The position numbers and the translations under genes were made by a program. Below are positions 11,572 to 21,207 of a DNA stretch of 64,000 bases, piece by piece. This DNA comes from Cryptomeria japonica (Eukaryota > Streptophyta > Pinopsida > Cupressales > Cupressaceae): the NCBI RefSeq assembly GCF_030272615.1, contig NC_081415.1:103534796-103598795 (forward strand). The letters run 5' to 3'. A model generated the notes under the pieces. It did no database searches, had not been told where the DNA came from, and saw only the letters and a list, made by a program, of their open reading frames with translations. Numbering within the stretch: position 1 is the stretch's first letter; each line of letters opens with the position of its first letter.

Positions 11572-11638
11572 GTGCTGCCAGATCTGCAACTTCAAACACA
11601 AAATCTGCAACAAAGATGTTAATGTAAAAGGGACAAGG

Positions 11639-11656
11639 GTCCCACCGGGCGTGCCA
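11639..11656 (-). promoter_or_regulatory. Putative primer binding site of A1
   Basis: Three bases after the 5' LTR end, the minus strand reads TGGCACGCCCGGTGGGAC. It starts with TGG, as required to pair with a tRNA CCA end. A2 has the same site with one change. I do not assign the tRNA. Confidence 0.6.
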
Positions 11657-11659
11657 AAA

Positions 11660-12448
11660 TGTATATGGTGAAAATGGATAACAATAATAACAATATTGAA
11701 AGGCTAAATGAATTCAACCACCAAACCCTAGCCTAACAATCAACAAAGATCCACCATAACATATGAAGATTACCTAAGATAATGCAAATCAAATGAAATC
11801 ACAAAGATTATACCATTACATGTCCAATAGGGTTTTGATCTCCATTCTTCCTATCTCCATTGATCTTGCTTGATATATTTGCTCTCAGATTTTATGTGCA
11901 CAAGAGCTCAACAAAGAACGAAATGTGGTTGCAAGTAGGATCGAAGTGTAGTCAAGTCCTCCAAATTGTTGATTAGCATGAATGATTAGGATGATTAGGG
12001 TTTGATAATGAAGGAAGCATCTCCTTATATAGAAGACACTATATGAAATGGAGGGATAAGATTGAGAGGTGTAAAAGGAGGTCGGCTATGATTAGAGGGT
12101 AGGTAAAAGAAATAATAAAATAATGAAAGGGGTAGGTAGTGTATGAATTAAGAGATGAATGACATGTCTCATAGGTAGAAAAGGTTAATGAATTAATTAA
12201 ATAAATAAAGATTTATTTAATTAATAGAAGAAGTAGGATAATTAAATAAATAAGATATTTATTTAATTTAGGAAAAGGATAATTTAAATAAATAAATGTA
12301 TTTATTTAAATGAGAAATAAGGCTAGAAGAGGATAAATGAATTAATTAAATAAATAAGGATTTATTTAATTAATAGAAGAATTAAGCTTAGATAATTAAA
12401 TAAATAAAATATTTATTTAATTAGACTGGACAATTTTAGATGTCTACA
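11660..12448 (-). repeat. A1 5' LTR (789 bp)
   Basis: On the minus strand the LTR starts TGTAGACATCTAAAATTG at 12448 and ends ATATACA at 11660, giving TG...CA ends. It aligns with the A2 LTR (41900-42680). U3 starts with five AT-rich palindromes (about 12185-12425). A TATA box (minus TATATAAG) lies at about 12024-12031. The outer boundary is confirmed because 12449 onward is collinear with the LTR of B1. Confidence 0.9.
12185..12425. repeat. Five AT-rich palindromes in A1 U3
   Basis: There are five units of about 30 bases, each a near-perfect palindrome of the type TTAAATAAAT-spacer-ATTTATTTAA, 10-40 bases apart. The A2 LTR has the same five at about 41926-42160. Confidence 0.8.
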
Positions 12449-13124
12449 CATACTACATACATTACACCTTCGCATGTAAGAATACAAACATTCTTACAAC
12501 AAGGTATCAGTACTTGTTTACATTACAAACATTTACATTTACAGCATTCTCATTTCTTGGTTAATTCCAAAACCGGGGTTTGACCTAAAGGCAAACCCCT
12601 CATCCCTAACCCCCCAATCGTCCTCTCTTTTCTGTGTGTAGGTTGCAGGTACGCGGCTGTAATTGAAGATCTGGAATCCTTGTGCAGAGATGAACAGATC
12701 CCCCTTCGTTTCGCAGATTTTTCGGAGGACCGTGTGCACGCCGGGCGCCATCGTCCCATCAACTTTTGCTCAAATTTGCAAAATAGCACCGTCTTGATAT
12801 TTTACTGCTAATTCCAGGTCCATAGCTTCATCCTGTATCCCTATCTCTGTTTATAAGCGAATGTTTCTTGCTTCTACATGCATTCCTAGTTCAATCTTTC
12901 CATTTACATTTCTTTACAAAAGAGGGTATCCTTGATGTCTTAACCCTTGAAACTCATTTAGAATCCAATCTTGCATTGTGTGGGATTGGATCTTGTGGGT
13001 TTCAACCCCTCTTTTGAATGTAAAGTCCCTCCTAAGTGAAAACCATCAACCCTAGTGACCTCCCTTCTCTCTCCTCGGAGTTGGGGAGGGGAGAACAACT
13101 AGGGTTTGATTTTTCTGCTTTACA
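12449..13124 (+). repeat. B1 5' LTR, 3' portion
   Basis: This is collinear with 19086-19762 of the B1 3' LTR (about 3-4% different over a hand-compared stretch). It ends TTTACA before the primer site. The missing 5' part lies left of A1, outside the window. Confidence 0.88.
12727..12756 (+). repeat. Hairpin motif, LTR copy (B1 5' LTR)
   Basis: An inverted repeat starts GGACCGTG and ends CATCGTCC, with GTGCAC and GGGCGCC inside. It belongs to the same motif family as 13528-13557 and 14150-14179. Confidence 0.6.
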
Positions 13125-13127
13125 TTT

Positions 13128-13145
13128 TGGTGAACCCGACGTGAA
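13128..13145 (+). promoter_or_regulatory. Putative primer binding site of B1
   Basis: TGGTGAACCCGACGTGAA lies three bases after the LTR end, starting with TGG. B2 has the same site with one change. The tRNA is not assigned. Confidence 0.6.
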
Positions 13146-13527
13146 CATCCTCATTCTGATTATTCATGGTTAGATCTAAAAATTTGCTTCCTTAATTACA
13201 TTTCCATGTTTGATCTTTTGCAACTTTTAGAGGTTAATTGCATAAAAACCCTAAAATTTTCTTTTTAGTAATTAAGCTTGTGAAATGTTTAATTGTTAAT
13301 GCTTGTTTTAGATCTACCCTTCTATTGCAAATTATCAATTCATATTTGTGCTTTAATTCTAAAAATTAAGTGGTTAAATGTCAAAACCCTAATTTTTAAA
13401 ACCTTCTTGATTCAACCTTTGACTGATAATTTGACCGATCAAAACACCTCCAAATCGGTTGTAACTTTGGATTCCGCAATAAAATCACAATATCTCTCAT
13501 CCCTGAAAATTTGGAAAAAAGTTGCGA

Positions 13528-13557
13528 GGACCGTGTGCACCCCGAGCACCATCATCC
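13528..13557 (+). repeat. Hairpin motif, leader copy 1 (B1)
   Basis: It starts GGACCGTGTGCAC and ends ATCATCC. The right arm is partly eroded by C-to-T type changes relative to the B2 copy at 27205-27234. Confidence 0.6.
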
Positions 13558-14149
13558 CCGACATTTTTTCTGAAATTTCGGGAGCTAGATCTTACTGTAT
13601 TTTTCTGCTAAAATCCAGAATTTTGGCTGATTTTATCAATTTTAACACTTTCAAAATTAAAGTCAAAGTTGGTCTAGCGATTACTTGGATTAAGGCTTAT
13701 AATCATTCAAAAATTGTTGAAATTGCAATTTGTGTTAAAATTGTGTTTCTTACAGTCCTAAATCTGAAAAGTGTGTTGGCATTCATTCAAAATTTCAGTG
13801 CTTTATTCAAATTTTTACAATTTGTGACTTCTGAAATTAAGTGTTTAATTGCAACAACTCTGATTTCCGCTTTCAAATTCGAATTTTGCATGAAATCGAG
13901 TCAACTTTTAAATTTCAAAGCCTGCATTGCTTTCAGTATTCCCTCTAAAATCATAAAACTCAAAATTTCAGTTTCCCTCTCTTTTTCATAATTCAAATTT
14001 TGCATTTTTCAACAATCTTGGTAGGGTTCAATTTTGAGATTGCAACTTTAATTTGGCCTATCTACAGATCGTAAAATCACTCAATTTTTTCAGATTAGCT
14101 TTAAAATCATCATAACTTTCATCCTTGAAAACTTCAAAAAAAGTTGCGA

Positions 14150-14179
14150 GGACCGTGTGCACTCCGTTCGCCACGGTCC
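14150..14179 (+). repeat. Hairpin motif, leader copy 2 (B1)
   Basis: A perfect 8-base inverted repeat, GGACCGTG ... CACGGTCC, encloses a 14-base loop that starts with TGCAC (GTGCAC counting the last stem base). Its position, 622 bases after copy 1, is the same as in B2. Confidence 0.7.
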
Positions 14180-14307
14180 CAGACATTTTTTTTGAAATTT
14201 CGGGAGGTTGTCCTGATTGTATTTAACAGCTTAAATCTAGGAGTTTGGCTGATTTTATTAAAATTTGCTACCTCTAAAATTCAAAATCTTCTCTCTCTCT
14301 TTAGTGC

Positions 14308-17300
14308 ATGAGTTTTACAACAATAAGCCCAACTTACACTATTCCCGTTAGACGAAGCCTTAGAATTAAGTCTTTCCAAGGTTTAATTACTGAGGAGATG
14401 GAACCTAATTTGAATGGCCTCTTTAACGAGGACATGGGTAATTCCTCTAATCCTCTTAATGATGAAGAAGCTCTCCATGAGGTTTCTGTAGAACAACTTT
14501 TGAAATTGGATAACTAATTTGATGATTTTTGACAATGGATGTCTCAAGAATACCCCGATAGCGAAGCTCTTTCATTAATTGAGGGTCTAAAATGTATGGT
14601 TCAAAGTGATAAGAATGGAATTGATATTTTGCATGGTATTGCACACATTGTGGATTCGAATGTGATGCCTACGAAAAGTTATGCCGAAACCTTAGGTTAT
14701 ACACAACCTCCTACTCAAGTTAATCATTCTATTCCTTTGACAACTCCTATTGCTAGTATACCTACTTTTACATCAAACATAATGACTACTTCAATACAAG
14801 ACATTCCTCCTATGATCACTAATCATGGGGGCAATCCTCCTTCTTCAATCAACCCTCTTTCTTCAATCAATCCAACTTCTTCATTCATTCCTTGAATGAG
14901 TGTTACTATTATATCTCCACAAATAAACACGACGCAAGGGGGCAATTCATTTAACCATTCCATTCCTCCTTGTAGTGTTCCTCCTTTCCAATCATCTCCT
15001 ATGACTAACTATCATAGTGTGCCACCACCTTACTCTCTACCTTCTTTCAATAACATAACACCTCCATCACAATCTAACACGTCTAATATGAACTCTTCGA
15101 CTGAAGCGACCATTAACAATCTTGCACAAACTGTCTCTTCTTTACAACAACAAATTGCCTCTATGAATCAATCTAAGTTTAGTGTGCCCACATTTGATGT
15201 TGCGAGCCCACTTTCTCTTGACATTGTTCGAGCTATTCCCCCTAAACATGTTGAAATTCCACATTTGGAGCTTTATAATGCTAAGGGTGATCCTCTAACA
15301 CATGTTAAGACATTTCAAACAATATGTACCGATTTTGCTTATGACCAAAGGTTGCTTGCAAAACTGTTTACTAGAACATTAAGAGATAAAGCCCTACAAT
15401 GGTATTGCTCATTGCCTTCTTATTCTATTTCTTCTTTCGAACAACTTGCAAATGCTTTTATTCATTAATTTCAAAACAATATAAGTCCTAAAGTTACTTT
15501 GATTGATTTAATGCATTGTAAACAAGGTGTTAAAGAAAAAGTGACTGATTTCATTGGTAGATATAAGCATTTGTATGCTCAAATTTCCTTTCCAGTACTT
15601 GACAATGATATTCAAAGAATCTTTATTTCTAATTTACAAAAAGATATTAGAGAAAAATTTCTATTTTCTGAGTTTACTTCTTTCCAACAGTTGTGCGCAA
15701 CTCTTCACAATTATCAATTGACTGTGAGTCAAATGGAACAAGCAAATCCTATGGCTCTGAGTGATAAGGGTGATAGTAGTCAACAACCATTTGGGAAGTT
15801 TAAACCGAACAGAGAGTCCATTAAATTCAATGAAAACATCATCAACAACAATGTGAATGCAGCATCAGGTGTGCGTCCTATTTCTAAGTTTTTCAAGAAA
15901 GAAAGAAAGTTCACTCCTTTGAATGAATCATAGCATAGTATTATGAATAAGTTATTGGAACAAAATGTTCTTTCTCTCCCTCCTATAAGGCAAATAGATC
16001 CTACAAAGATTAATTCACCCTATTTTGATAACAAATCTTTTTGTCAATTTCATCGTCATCCTGGGCATGATACTGAAAAATCTTTTGCTTTAAAGGGTAA
16101 AATTCAAGATTTGATTGATAATAATACTATCTCTATTTCTGGTGTGAATAATAAAGGCAACACATCTGTAGCTCCTCCTAACCAAAATCTTCAGATTTTT
16201 ACTGATCCATTGCCTTCTCATACCTCTAATGCGATTGATACTACTGATTCCTCTGTCTCACGTGATGATCTCGTGTCTATGACTCCGAATGTGATTAACT
16301 TTGTGGAGCAGCAGAAAATCCCTAAAGAACCTTCCATCACATTTGATTCCAGTGAAACTATCAGGGCACCTGATGGTCCTTTATATATAGTTGCAAAAGT
16401 CAAGAATACACCTTGCCGTGGAGTGCTTATTGATCCTTCTTGTATGGTTAATGTCATTACTGAAGAATTTCTTTTTACTTTGCAATTGAATCAAGTGATC
16501 TATGATGAAACAAATGTGGTTGTGAAACTATTTGATGCATTTTCTTCTCCTGCAATTGGTTCTATTACATTACCCATTGAGGTCCATAACAAATCCCTTG
16601 ATGTGGACTTTTCTATTATTCCATCATCCGAACAATTTCGTGTGAAGCTAGGCTATCCTTGGCTATCTTCCATGAAAGCTATTGCTTCTCCTATTCACAA
16701 GTGTTTGAAATTTCCCCATAATGGTGAAGTTGTTACTGTCAATCATAGTCTCTTTAAACCAGCTGAAAGAACTTCTAGCATTCCTATTGATTACTTTTGG
16801 CCTAAACAATTCCAATCTCTTCCACTGCGGAGTGATCATCTTTTCAAATCTTATCAAAAGTGGAAAAAAGATATGATCCTATCTCTAAGTGAACCTAGAA
16901 CACCCAAACTTGACATTCCTATCGTTCTTGAGAAGGAAGTTCTTCCTTTGAAAGATAAAACTAATGTCTTTCCTCAAGAAGATTCCCAACCCATCCCTAT
17001 GAATGTGACTATGTCTATGACTAATAAACTTCCTAAAAGTAGACCTATACCTCCTCGTCATGATGGGCTTGGTCTCCTTCCTAAACCAAATATTCCTCCC
17101 TTATATGGAGCAGTTCCTCCTCCTTCCTCTTATAGAGAGAAGAGACCTTCCTCTTCTCCTATTATTCAACCTAAGAGACCACAACCTAAACACCCAAGTG
17201 ATAAGGATGAGAACATTCCTCCTCCTCAATCTCCTAATCTTCGTACTAAGACTAGACGAATTCGTTCTGCACGTGAACGCCGATGAAAGCGTCATCTTAG

Positions 17301-17733
17301 AGCTCGGGCAGCTGCTTCTCAAACTTTGCAATCCCCAAAAACACCTTCAGCCAGTATTATTCCATTTTCTCCTCAGCCGAAAATTGAGCCAAAATCTCCT
17401 AAACATAAGATGTATGATGGTCTTGATCCTATGCGAGTCAAAGATCCTATTTTTATAAATTTGGATGATGATATAGATGAAAATGTTACTCCTGTTCATT
17501 CTGATAGTGAATATGAATATGTTGATGTTGATAACCATTTATCTAACGAATTTTCTAAAGCACTTATCCTAGCTCCTAGACAAGAACAACGTGGCTCAGA
17601 ACATGAACATAGCCCTTGTCTGGATCTTGTGATAGCTCCATCTACTGTGTTGGATGTTCCTCCTCTAGCATGTTTCCTACCTTCCCGAAATATTGATCAG
17701 CAAGATCGAGGGGTAGATGACGTGCTAGACTAG
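14308..17733 (+). pseudogene. B1 Gag / zinc / protease-like polyprotein, single frame with stops
   Basis: One frame of 1142 codons starts at MSFTTISPTYTIPVRRS. The N-terminus is acidic, followed by a Ser/Pro/Asn-rich region. The Gag domain (about codons 300-470) has LELYNAKGDPLTHVKTF and DKALQWYCSLPSYS. A zinc-like motif CQFHRHPGHDTEKS (last Cys lost; present in B2) follows. The protease-like segment has GVLIDPSCMVNVI in place of DSG/DTG and then LGYPWLSSM. The rest is Pro-rich, then Arg-rich (RRIRSARERR), then an acidic tail ending DDVLD. Stops near 14515, 14530, 14893, 15466, 15931 and 17284 are all in frame, with no frameshift. No RT follows. Confidence 0.85.
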
Positions 17734-18119
17734 TTTCATTAGCATAGCAGACTCTCTCCTCCTCTCTTGATCTCTTTTGTTACTTCGTCTATGTGTTATT
17801 TTCATTCTTCTATTTGTTGTCCTTAGTGTTGTCTACTTGAGGACGATGCAAAGCATTGAGATCTCTTGGTCTCTCTCATGTTGACTCAAAAGACACATGT
17901 GTTCCCTTCTTCTAGGTGACCTTCCTTGATTGGGGAATGAAGAACAATTATGCATACATACATATGATATACATGAATTATCATATAACATACTGACCCC
18001 GAGGAAAGCGAAGTCACCTTGTGCTTTGTGTTTTGTGTCTATTATCCTTGGGCTTATCTTACACTTGGGGGCTAAATCCTTGTGATAACGTGCTCCTTTC
18101 TCATTTCTTATATGTATCA

Positions 18120-18171
18120 CTACCTTAAAGCAATCACCCCCGGTGAGGCGTGTGCGATCGCTTTAATGTAG
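18120..18171 (+). repeat. Conserved 3' hairpin (B1)
   Basis: Arms CTACCTTAAAGC and GCTTTAATGTAG differ from perfect pairing at one position. The segment contains the 8-base palindrome GCGATCGC. The B2 counterpart at 31787-31838 has a perfect 10-base stem. Confidence 0.6.
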
Positions 18172-18465
18172 GGGGGCATACATCTCGTTCATATGTTTTC
18201 AAGATACTTGAAAATTTCTTGACAAATTTAGCTTTGCCTTGATATTTTTTGATATCTTTCTTGCATGACTCATAGTGAGGGAACCTTACTACTGACAGTC
18301 ATGGTTCTCCCTCATGATCTTCCCTTTTACTTTGTCAATCGAAGCCATAAGATCCTTAGTCCACTAGGGGCTTGGTGTATCTTGCCTCCTTGACGTGGTG
18401 AAAGTTTTTCAATGTTGTTTCCTTGTACTTTACTGGAAGTATGAGCGTACGCTTATACTCCCACT

Positions 18466-18480
18466 AAAGTGGGGGCTAAA
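18466..18480 (+). promoter_or_regulatory. Polypurine tract of B1
   Basis: AAAGTGGGGGCTAAA lies directly before the TG of the 3' LTR. The same sequence precedes the B2 3' LTR. It primes plus-strand synthesis. Confidence 0.75.
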
Positions 18481-18651
18481 TGTAGTGTCCTAAAATTGTG
18501 ACACTTGCAATTTCGACTGCATTTGGGTCTTCACGATGGCGATGCAACACGGAACCTGAATGGATACCTTGAAACTTGTTCATGACATCAAAAACTGCAT
18601 TTTTCAGTACCCTGGCATGATCCTCCTTGCACCTCGCTGTCCCTGGAGGTG

Positions 18652-18771
18652 GGACCATGGCGCCCAGCACCCTGGTCCTTTAGGACTAGGGCACCCAGTG
18701 CCCTGGTCCTCTAGGACCATGGCGCCCATCACCCTGGTCCCCCAGGACCATGGCGCCCAGCGCCCTAGTCC
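18652..18771 (+). repeat. 31-bp GC-rich palindromic tandem repeat in B1 U3 (4 copies)
   Basis: Copies start at 18652, 18683, 18714 and 18745, an exact 31-base period. Each 27-base core runs from GGAC(C/T) to a TCC end and can fold on itself (GGACCA/TGGTCC arms, with GGCGC/GCGCC arms inside the best copies). It lies about 120-240 bases upstream of the TATA box. Confidence 0.85.
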
Positions 18772-18893
18772 CTGGCCCTATTTTGGGCCCGGTCTCTTTT
18801 GGGCATCAGGTCTTTAAGTTTGCAAATTGGAAAATAATGTTTCCTGGTCGGCCTAAGGTCAGGCAAATCAGTCTATCAGCCCTAATTGACAAG

Positions 18894-18901
18894 TATATAA
18901 A
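18894..18901 (+). promoter_or_regulatory. TATA box of B1 3' LTR
   Basis: TATATAAA in the context GACAAGTATATAAACTACA is conserved in both B2 LTRs (25928-25935 and 32528-32535). Confidence 0.7.
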
Positions 18902-19762
18902 CTACATTTCCTCTCTCAAAAAGGGAGGAGGACATATGTGAGCAAGGCGTGAAAGCGATATTCGAACATTCAAGCATTCAAGCATTCCTTCAAGCAATTG
19001 AGCATTCTAAGTCTCCATTCAAGGCTAAGTGTTGCATTCAAGGCAAGGATTGAACCATTGAAGAGGAGATCACTTACAACACATTACATACTACATACAT
19101 TACACCTTCGCATGTAAGAATGCAAACATTCTTACAACAATGTATCAGTACTGGTTTACATTACAAACATTTACATTTACAACATTCTCATTTCTTGGTT
19201 AATTCCAAAACTGGGGTTTGACCTAAAGGCAAACCCCTCATCCCTAACCCCCCAATCATCCTCTCTTTTCTATGTGTAGGTTGCAGGTACGTGGCTATAA
19301 TTGAAGATCTGGAATCCTTGTGCAGAGACGAACAGATCCCCCTTCGTTTCGCGGATTTTTCGGAGGACCGTATGCACGCTGGGCGCCATCGTCCCGTCAA
19401 CTTTCGCTCAAATTTGCAGAACAACACCGTCTCGATATTTTACTGCTAATTCCAGGTCCGCAGCTTCATCCTGTATCCCTATCTCTGTTTATAAGCGAAT
19501 CTTTCTTACTTCTACATCCATTCCTAGTTCAATCTTTCTATCTACATTTCTTTACAAAAGAGGGTATCCTTGATGTCTTAACCCTTGAAACTCATTTAGA
19601 ATCCAATCCTGCATTGTGTGGGATTGGATCTTGTGGGTTTCAACCCCTCTTTTGAATGTAAAGTCCCTCCTAAGTGAAAACCATCAACCCTAGTGACCTC
19701 CCTTCTCTCTCCTCGGAGTTGGGGAGGGGAGAACAACTAGGGTTCGATTTTTCTGCTTTACA

Positions 19763-20059
19763 GGTGCATGTATCAGATTACCATGGATCTGGCATTTAGG
19801 ACATTTCTTGGCAACGTGATATGAGTCTTTCTCCATTGTAGGCCAGTAGTATCCCATTCTTAGAATTTTTTTAGCAAGAGTAGTACCACTTGAATATGTG
19901 CCACAAATACCTTTGTGAAGCTTGTGTAAAGTGGAATCAGAATCATTACGATCAAGGCAATGAAGAAGAGTACCATCTAGACCTCGATGATACAAAGTAT
20001 TAGCGGTAAGGGTATAATGGGCAACTTGCCGGATAAAGTTACGTTTTTGGTTACGGGAT
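19763..20059 (-). pseudogene. C integrase N-terminus (fragment)
   Basis: Residues of the integrase zinc-binding domain are seen: TLYHRGLDGTLL, KLHKGICGTY (second His position replaced by Tyr), then KKCPKCQIHGNLIHAP. The B1 LTR junction cuts it there. The catalytic core is missing from the window. Confidence 0.85.
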
Positions 20060-20706
20060 TGGTCAACGGGTAAGATATTGTTGTTGAGGTAGTCGTATAT
20101 TGGTCCATATAACGGAGAATTTGAACCAGTCAAGGCATAGATAACATGGGATTCAGAGTGGTCATAGGCTGGGGAGAATAGTTGTTGTACCAGGAACTCG
20201 TAATGACTTTGTTGCTCTGGAATTTGTAGTAGTGAAGCAATTGTAGCCATTGCATCGGCTGCTTTGTTGTTCAACCTTGGTATTTGCTCGAAGGTGATGT
20301 GCACAAAATACTGTTTGAAGTCATCCACCATTCGCTTGTCATCTTTTATCTGATAGTCATTGTTGATTTGATGGATGACTAGTTGTGAGTTTCCATAGAG
20401 CTTTAACTCTATGATTTTCCATTCTACGGCCATTTTGATGCCTATAACCAATGCCTCATATTCAACCACATTATTTGTGCATGGAAATATAAGCCTATAT
20501 GATCTTGGTATAGTGTGTCCTTCAGGAGTGATGAATAGAATGCCAGCACCTGAACCATGTTGTGTGTAGGATCTGTCAAAGTATAGGGTCCATTGTTTGG
20601 CAGAAAGAGAAAGAATGTCCCTATCCAGAAATTCAATCTCCATGGTTTGTTTTCCTAGTAGCGGTGCTTCAGCCAGCTGATCTGCAATTGCTTGTCCTTT
20701 GATGGC
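20060..20706 (-). pseudogene. C second (archaeal-type) RNase H
   Basis: The start WTLYFDRSYTQHGSGAG keeps the first catalytic Asp, though the following Gly is Arg. NVVEYEALVIG keeps the Glu. YGNSQLVIHQ has Asn where A1 and A2 have Asp, so the third acidic residue is lost. AADAMATIASL keeps the fourth. This copy is probably inactive even without its truncations. Confidence 0.85.
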
Positions 20707-21207
20707 TCATCTTTTTGTGTATTGAATATCAAATTCACTAAGAATCATGACCCATTTAGCCAATCGGCTTGTAAGAGCTACCTTGCTGAGTAGATATTTG
20801 AGAGGATCAATTTTTGCAACTAGCTTAATGGTGTGTGTTAACATATAATGTCGGAACTTCTGAGATGCGAAGACCACTATTAGGCAAGCCTTTTCAATGA
20901 ATGTATAGTTGAGTTCATAGCCATTCAATGTCCTACTGATATAATATATGGCCCGTTCCTTTCCTTGTTGATCTTCTTGTGCTAATAGTGCCCCCAACGA
21001 TATATCTATTGTTGAGATATATAGGATAAGTGGCTTTCCTGCGACTGGTGGTATTAGAACTGGTGGATTCATTAGGTACTGTTTGATTTGGTAAAAAGAT
21101 TCTGTACACTTGGTCTCCCATTTGAATGGTACATTTTTGTGTAGTAAATGGTTAAATGGTAGAATTTTATCTGCTAGCTGAGCGATGAACCGCCTGATTG
21201 ATTGAAG
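20707..21207 (-). pseudogene. C first RNase H and connection
   Basis: LYISTIDISLGALLAQE, YYISRTLNGYELNYTFIEKACL and MILSEFDIQYTKR mark the Gypsy RNase H. Stops precede it (ATG-proximal TGA in SLQG*LQ near 21208) and follow it (20707). Confidence 0.85.

Larger units (their letters stand above)
9329..11638 (-). other. A1 leader between primer site and Gag
   Basis: This is a long untranslated leader of about 2.3 kb. Two arrays of short CACAGACGC words (9827-10110 and 11328-11571) flank a block at about 10370-10940 that is well conserved in A2 (43440-44020). Between the inner block and the outer array lies AT-rich unique sequence (10940-11320). An open frame on the plus strand (10315-10707) is also open in A2, but amino-acid differences are frequent, so I do not call it a gene. 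Confidence 0.75.
1..12448 (-). mobile_element. Ty3/Gypsy LTR retrotransposon, Tat-like, copy A1 (3' end outside window)
   Basis: Read on the minus strand the order is 5' LTR (11660-12448), primer site, long leader, Gag, zinc motif, protease, G-patch, RT, RNase H, second (archaeal-type) RNase H, integrase, then a 3' untranslated tract running off the left edge. RT before integrase defines Gypsy. A second RNase H and an antisense frame after pol are features known from the Tat/Ogre branch. All coding parts are in one frame with eight stops and no frameshift. The base after the LTR (12449) is inside the LTR of element B1, so A1 landed there; the expected duplicate of CATAC at the other end is outside the window. 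A2 (41900-64000) is a second, inverted copy. Confidence 0.93.
13146..14307 (+). other. B1 leader
   Basis: This is an AT-rich, untranslated leader of about 1.16 kb containing two hairpin modules (13528-13557 and 14150-14179) 622 bases apart, each in a similar context of about 150-200 bases (GTTGCGAGGACC ... GAAATTTCGGGAG). Long open frames here (for example 13293-13991) are Ile/Phe/Lys-rich, sit in simple AT-rich sequence and have no recognisable domain, so I do not call them. Confidence 0.7.
17734..18480 (+). other. B1 3' untranslated tract
   Basis: This noncoding tract is strongly conserved in B2 (31400-32143). It holds the conserved hairpin at 18120-18171 and ends in the polypurine tract at 18466-18480. 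Confidence 0.75.
12449..19762 (+). mobile_element. Non-autonomous LTR retrotransposon B1 (Gag plus protease-like, no RT)
   Basis: The structure is partial 5' LTR (12449-13124), primer site, 1.2-kb leader, one Gag/protease-like frame (14308-17733), 3' tract with a hairpin, polypurine tract, and 3' LTR (18481-19762). No RT, RNase H or integrase is present, so it must be mobilised in trans. It fits the class described as TR-GAG elements. The 5' part of the 5' LTR was displaced off-window by insertion of A1. The 3' LTR abuts Gypsy C. B2 (25545-33405) is a close sister. Confidence 0.85.
18481..19762 (+). repeat. B1 3' LTR (1282 bp)
   Basis: It starts TGTAGTGTCC and ends GCTTTACA. U3 has a 31-bp GC-rich array (18652-18771), a TATA box at 18894-18901, then AAGCATTC repeats (about 18965-19000). 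The hairpin motif recurs at 19365-19394. The base after the end is in Gypsy C. Confidence 0.92.

Noticed and set aside
13293-13991. Open frame of 232 codons in the B1 leader, with a similar one in B2 (26970-27698)
   Set aside because: It is Ile/Phe/Lys-rich in AT-rich sequence, contains a hairpin module, and has no domain. Collinearity of the leaders explains why both are open.
18600-18830. Plus-strand frames through the GC-rich U3 repeat of B (for example 18560-18817)
   Set aside because: They arise from translating the 31-bp repeat. No protein feature, and the region is promoter DNA.
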